64,000 nucleotides of DNA from Riptortus pedestris (taxonomy: Eukaryota > Arthropoda > Insecta > Hemiptera > Alydidae), in contig CM032228.1 in assembly GCA_019009955.1 (NCBI GenBank), positions 102,466,001-102,530,000 on the forward strand. The letters are read 5' to 3'. The position numbers were made by a program, and so were the translations under genes. Below, piece after piece: positions 60,547-64,000 of this stretch. Numbering within the stretch: the first letter of the stretch is position 1; each line of letters begins with the position of its first letter. The notes beneath the pieces were generated by a model. That model did no database searches and was not told the origin of the DNA. It worked only from the letters and a program-made list of their open reading frames with translations.

Positions 60547-61055
60547 CTAAAACCAAAATGGACATACGGAATAGAAGTGTGGGGAACAGCATAACCTTCG
60601 AACATCAGACGCAACCAGACCTTCCAATCCAAAATCCTGCGCACCATAGTAGATGCTCCATATTATGTTACAAACCACCCCCTCCATAAAGATCTTAATA
60701 TCCTATTTGTAAAGGACCTAATTCCCTCAAGATTCAGAAAATTCCACAGCAGGCTGTCCAATCATCCTAATCCAGAAAGTCTCTTTCCAGTCCCACTCAT
60801 CCATATTCCACTCCGCGGCGCCTCAAGACATTGGCCCAGAAATCTTCTATAAGTGTAAAGTGAAGTGATAGCAGCGGCTATTTTCTTATCAAGTGCCCAT
60901 TCCTCCTTAGCCCTTGACTTCCTTCCAGGCAGGGATGGTCTGCTCCTCTCATTGTTGTGAATAGGTGGACTATTGTATTGTACATATCACATTACTAAAT
61001 GCATTTAAATGCAGGCTGTAATATTCTTAATAAAATAAAATATAATCCAAAAAAA
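60547..61055 (+). pseudogene. Jockey-type non-LTR retrotransposon C-terminus and tail
   Basis: Reads LKPKWTYGIEVWGTA, a stop, then SNIRRNQTFQSKILRTIVDA, PYYVTNHPLHKDLNILFVKD, and RLSNHPNP to a TAA near 60850. This order (KP.WTYGI.LWG, FQSKILR.I..APWYV.N) is the hallmark of the Jockey-clade ORF2 C-terminus. A non-coding 3' section ends in an AATAAAATAAAATATAATCC tail near 61050. It is 5'-truncated with at least one internal stop, so it is inactive. Confidence 0.85.
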
Positions 61056-61321
61056 TGGTTGCTTTAATTGCTCTCCACATTATCTTGGGTACTTTGTTAA
61101 ATGTCTAGAGTGTCCTCTTCTGTGAGTTCTCGATATAGTGGTGTTGACCTCTAAGGTTATCATCCTCGTCCCACCCACTCTTTCACCCACACTCTATATT
61201 TATGAATCTTTCTCGGAAATCTGGAAATAGAGAAACAATTCCTCTAACGGCTACTTCATATCATCTATATACAAATCAGACGGCTTCTGATTTCTTCCGA
61301 AGCCGGTGAATGCCACAAAAA

Positions 61322-62028
<707 letters not shown>

Positions 62029-62290
62029 AAGTGATCCACTTTTATCCTTCACTAATTTGTTTAGAACAAAAGAAGTGAAAAAGTTTGTCCTGACAGAGTT
62101 TAGTCTGCTGTTATAACCTTTCGATACCATTTAACACCTATAAGGGAAAATATTGAAAAAGAAAACATTATAATGAGTGAGTGAGAGATTCACACTCACT
62201 CACCTTACTGTTTCATCATATGTTTTAACAAATTCCCAAACATCTATTCACCCTGCGAATGGTGTTTGGGAATTCATATATTTGTATTGG

Positions 62291-62615
62291 TCCATCACGC
62301 AAGTGGGGCGTTAACTAAGAACATTTCCCATCCATTGGAATATGATACGCCGATGATCTTATCACAGCAAATAATCTATATTTATCCAACCGTAAAAAGT
62401 CTATTTAAACAGGAATTAAAGTGTTAATCATTTGTGACTTAGGTACATAAAGTGAAAATTGGATGAGCAGAAGTGGGATTTCATAAAAGGCTGAAACAAA
62501 AAAAAAGTATTGATTTTGGTAACGATCAAACAAAACTTCCTACCGCCAGAGTGTTAACATAGAAATATATAGTTTAGAGCGGACCTCATTTTCGGCATCT
62601 CCGTAAATCTGCTAA
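62291..62615 (+). mobile_element. HINE-A internal-deletion copy
   Basis: 5' TCCATCACGCAAGTGGGGCG, then 'acatttcccat', body start ('gagcagaagtgggatttc'), a jump to 'ggtaacgatcaaacaaaact' and 'accgccagagtgttaac', a very short (TA)n, the first part of the 3' module, and TAAATCTGCTAA with the left hairpin arm deleted. Confidence 0.65.
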
Positions 62616-62702
62616 AACAATCTCAAGTAATAATAATAATGATTTGGCTTCATAAAGGGCCCATGACACGGCTTTAGCGGGAAACCATTAGGACTCATCC
62701 AC

Positions 62703-62815
62703 CAGATTTCTTTTATGGGATATTACATATTGAGGCTGTACTCAGGATACGATTTTCGGAACATTAGTTGAAATGTCCATCGATCCTTCCTGGGAAATGA
62801 TATAATTTAGGTTCT
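62703..62815 (-). repeat. HINE-A 3' module, degraded
   Basis: CAGATTTCTTTTATGGGATA, 'attgaggctgtactcaggatacgattttcgg' and 'aaatgtccatcgatcc' are a mutated inverted 3' module. Confidence 0.55.
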
Positions 62816-62924
62816 TTGAAATTGAGCAGGTACATAAAAATGAAATTGAACATGTGAATGAACTTACTCCGGGAGCTGACCGCTTGAACTCCCACCAAAG
62901 TGGGCTGTTGTGAGTAAAATAAAG

Positions 62925-62992
62925 GTACACACACACACACAAACACACACACACATACAAACATATGTGTATGGAAGGGGGGGGGGGGGAGG
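62925..62992. repeat. (CA)n run and G run
   Basis: CA repeats to 62958, then a 12-base G run near 62979-62990. Confidence 0.85.
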
Positions 62993-63009
62993 CGGGCATG
63001 GGACTCGGG

Positions 63010-63215
63010 TATCTACTACTTCCCCTACTTGGTGAATCTAGAAGCTTGGGTTCGATTCCCATGTTGGCAATAGAATTTTATTCTGTTATTCACGAACTCA
63101 TTAAATGGAATCCTTAGTTCCACCCTGGCTAGAATACGGTGTTAACCCGCAGCTAACCCGTCGAGATTAACCATAGCTGCAGAAAGTTAATAAATAACAT
63201 TTCTTATTTTATTTT
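63010..63215 (+). repeat. tRNA-derived SINE copy
   Basis: B box GGGTTCGATTCCCATG (63047-63062), then 'cgaactcattaaatggaatcc', CCACCCTGGCTAGAATACGG, TGTTAACCCGCAGCTAACCC. The head upstream of the B box is partly legible and contains no clear A box. Confidence 0.65.
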
Positions 63216-63945
63216 GTAATTTAATTTTTAGAAACAATTTCCAGGCAAATTACTTTTAAATATATTAAAGTATTCAATTAGTTTAATTGAATTACTTTAG
63301 TGCTCAATTAAAGTAATTGAATGCATGCAGGAGGCGGTTAGTTAACTTCTTGCCATAACATGACTCTGGAATTAGTGAGAATTAATTCTGGAGTAATTAT
63401 TATTCAGATTTACTTTACTCATTCATAAGATGTTCTTTATTCACAATACTATAGCTACATAAAATTATTACAATATGTTGTGGAATCTGCCCTTATTAAA
63501 ACAGGTAGAAACTACTTAATTGAATCATAATAATCAGACATTTATCAGATTGAAAGAACACCCTCCAATAGGCACTTCAAATAATTAGCAAAATTAAATT
63601 GCTTTTAAATAAACGTTTGGTGGGGCTCTCATTGCTAATGTTAGTTAAATTGTATGTATTGGAACTTGAATGCCAAAGCATAGGAAATAAATCAATTCAT
63701 TTTTAGGGAAATCACCTTAAGAGGTACTAAATTAGAAATTAGATGTGGGCCCCGCATGACTTCTTAGTATTTCTATTAAATTAAATTAAATGTTTCTTCA
63801 TTTAATTTGAAATGTATTTACAATATCTGTAAATGCACCGGGTTAGAAAATATCATAGAACACAATTTAGAACTTTTTATGATGAACAAAAATGCGTTGT
63901 ACAAATCTTTTGCATTACTTAATAGTTACGGACAAATTTGCATAA
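63216..63945. other. No gene seen; two small AT palindromes
   Basis: 63272-63292 (ATTCAATTA-GTT-TAATTGAAT) and 63304-63320 (TCAATTA-AAG-TAATTGA) are perfect inverted repeats sharing the same core. Otherwise AT-rich and unassigned. Confidence 0.6.
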
Positions 63946-63947
63946 TA

Positions 63948-64000
63948 TTAGCAGATTTCCCTGAAGGGAAATCAGCTATTGAGGTCGTACTCATGACGCG
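63948..64000 (-). mobile_element. HINE-A 3' end running off the window
   Basis: TTAGCAGATTTCCCTGAAGG, GAAATCAGCTATTGAGGTCG and 'tactcatgacgcg' are the inverted 3' hairpin and module. The rest lies beyond the window edge. Confidence 0.75.

Overview
This window looks like intergenic or intronic DNA from a repeat-rich, AT-rich animal genome, most likely an arthropod. The evidence is the mix of decayed elements: Jockey-type and RNase H-bearing non-LTR retrotransposons, a Penelope-like element (PLE) with a GIY-YIG endonuclease, Tc1/mariner, Helitrons and tRNA-derived SINEs. Most open frames start at non-ATG codons, are short, or are translations of (TA)n tracts. There are no operons or bacterial signals. 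I could not name any intact host gene.

One family dominates and is called HINE-A here. A full copy runs about 600-700 bp. It has a 5' end with a small CGCAG/CTGCG hairpin followed by AGCAGATTTCCC, a (TA)n tract about 150 bp from the 3' end, and a 3' hairpin around GATTTCCCTTAAGGGAAATC ending CTAA. The 5' and 3' ends therefore share a subterminal inverted repeat, the layout of non-autonomous Helentron (DINE-1/HINE) elements. Roughly 25 copies or fragments on both strands run from base 28 to the right edge. A second family is a canonical Helitron with a CCCGG...CCGGG hairpin before a terminal CTAG and internal tandem monomers of about 295 bp. Its copies lie near 1.2-2.8 kb, 39.9-41.7 kb (minus), 47.9 kb (one monomer) and 50.0-52.9 kb (two in a row).

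Layout: 0-6 kb holds Helitron H1, a full HINE-A and a 5'-truncated non-LTR element with RNase H. 6-20 kb is mostly unassigned AT-rich DNA with a non-LTR tail at 11.1 kb, an inverted-repeat element carrying a hammerhead-like motif at 12.9 kb, and SINEs. 21.5-26 kb is a nested stack: a HINE-A split by a PLE that is itself split by a younger HINE-A, then a HINE-A split by a Tc1/mariner deletion derivative. 26-38 kb is low in recognised repeats and holds a possible tiny two-exon gene at 28.9-29.1 kb. 38.0-39.9 kb holds two well-formed type I hammerhead motifs, one in a clean 135-bp insertion with an 8-bp target duplication. 44 kb holds a decayed reverse transcriptase. 48-53 kb is a HINE-A/Helitron pile, followed by a possible two-exon coding segment at 53.6-54.0 kb. 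55.9-58.4 kb holds a tandemly repeated segment with a shared open frame. 58.5-64 kb has HINE-A copies, SINEs and a Jockey fragment.

The most interesting signals are the hammerhead motifs lying inside inverted repeats, the datable nested insertions, and the repeated pairing of the Helitron 3' end with the HINE-A 3' module. All identifications are by eye. Family names rest on motifs, not on database searches.
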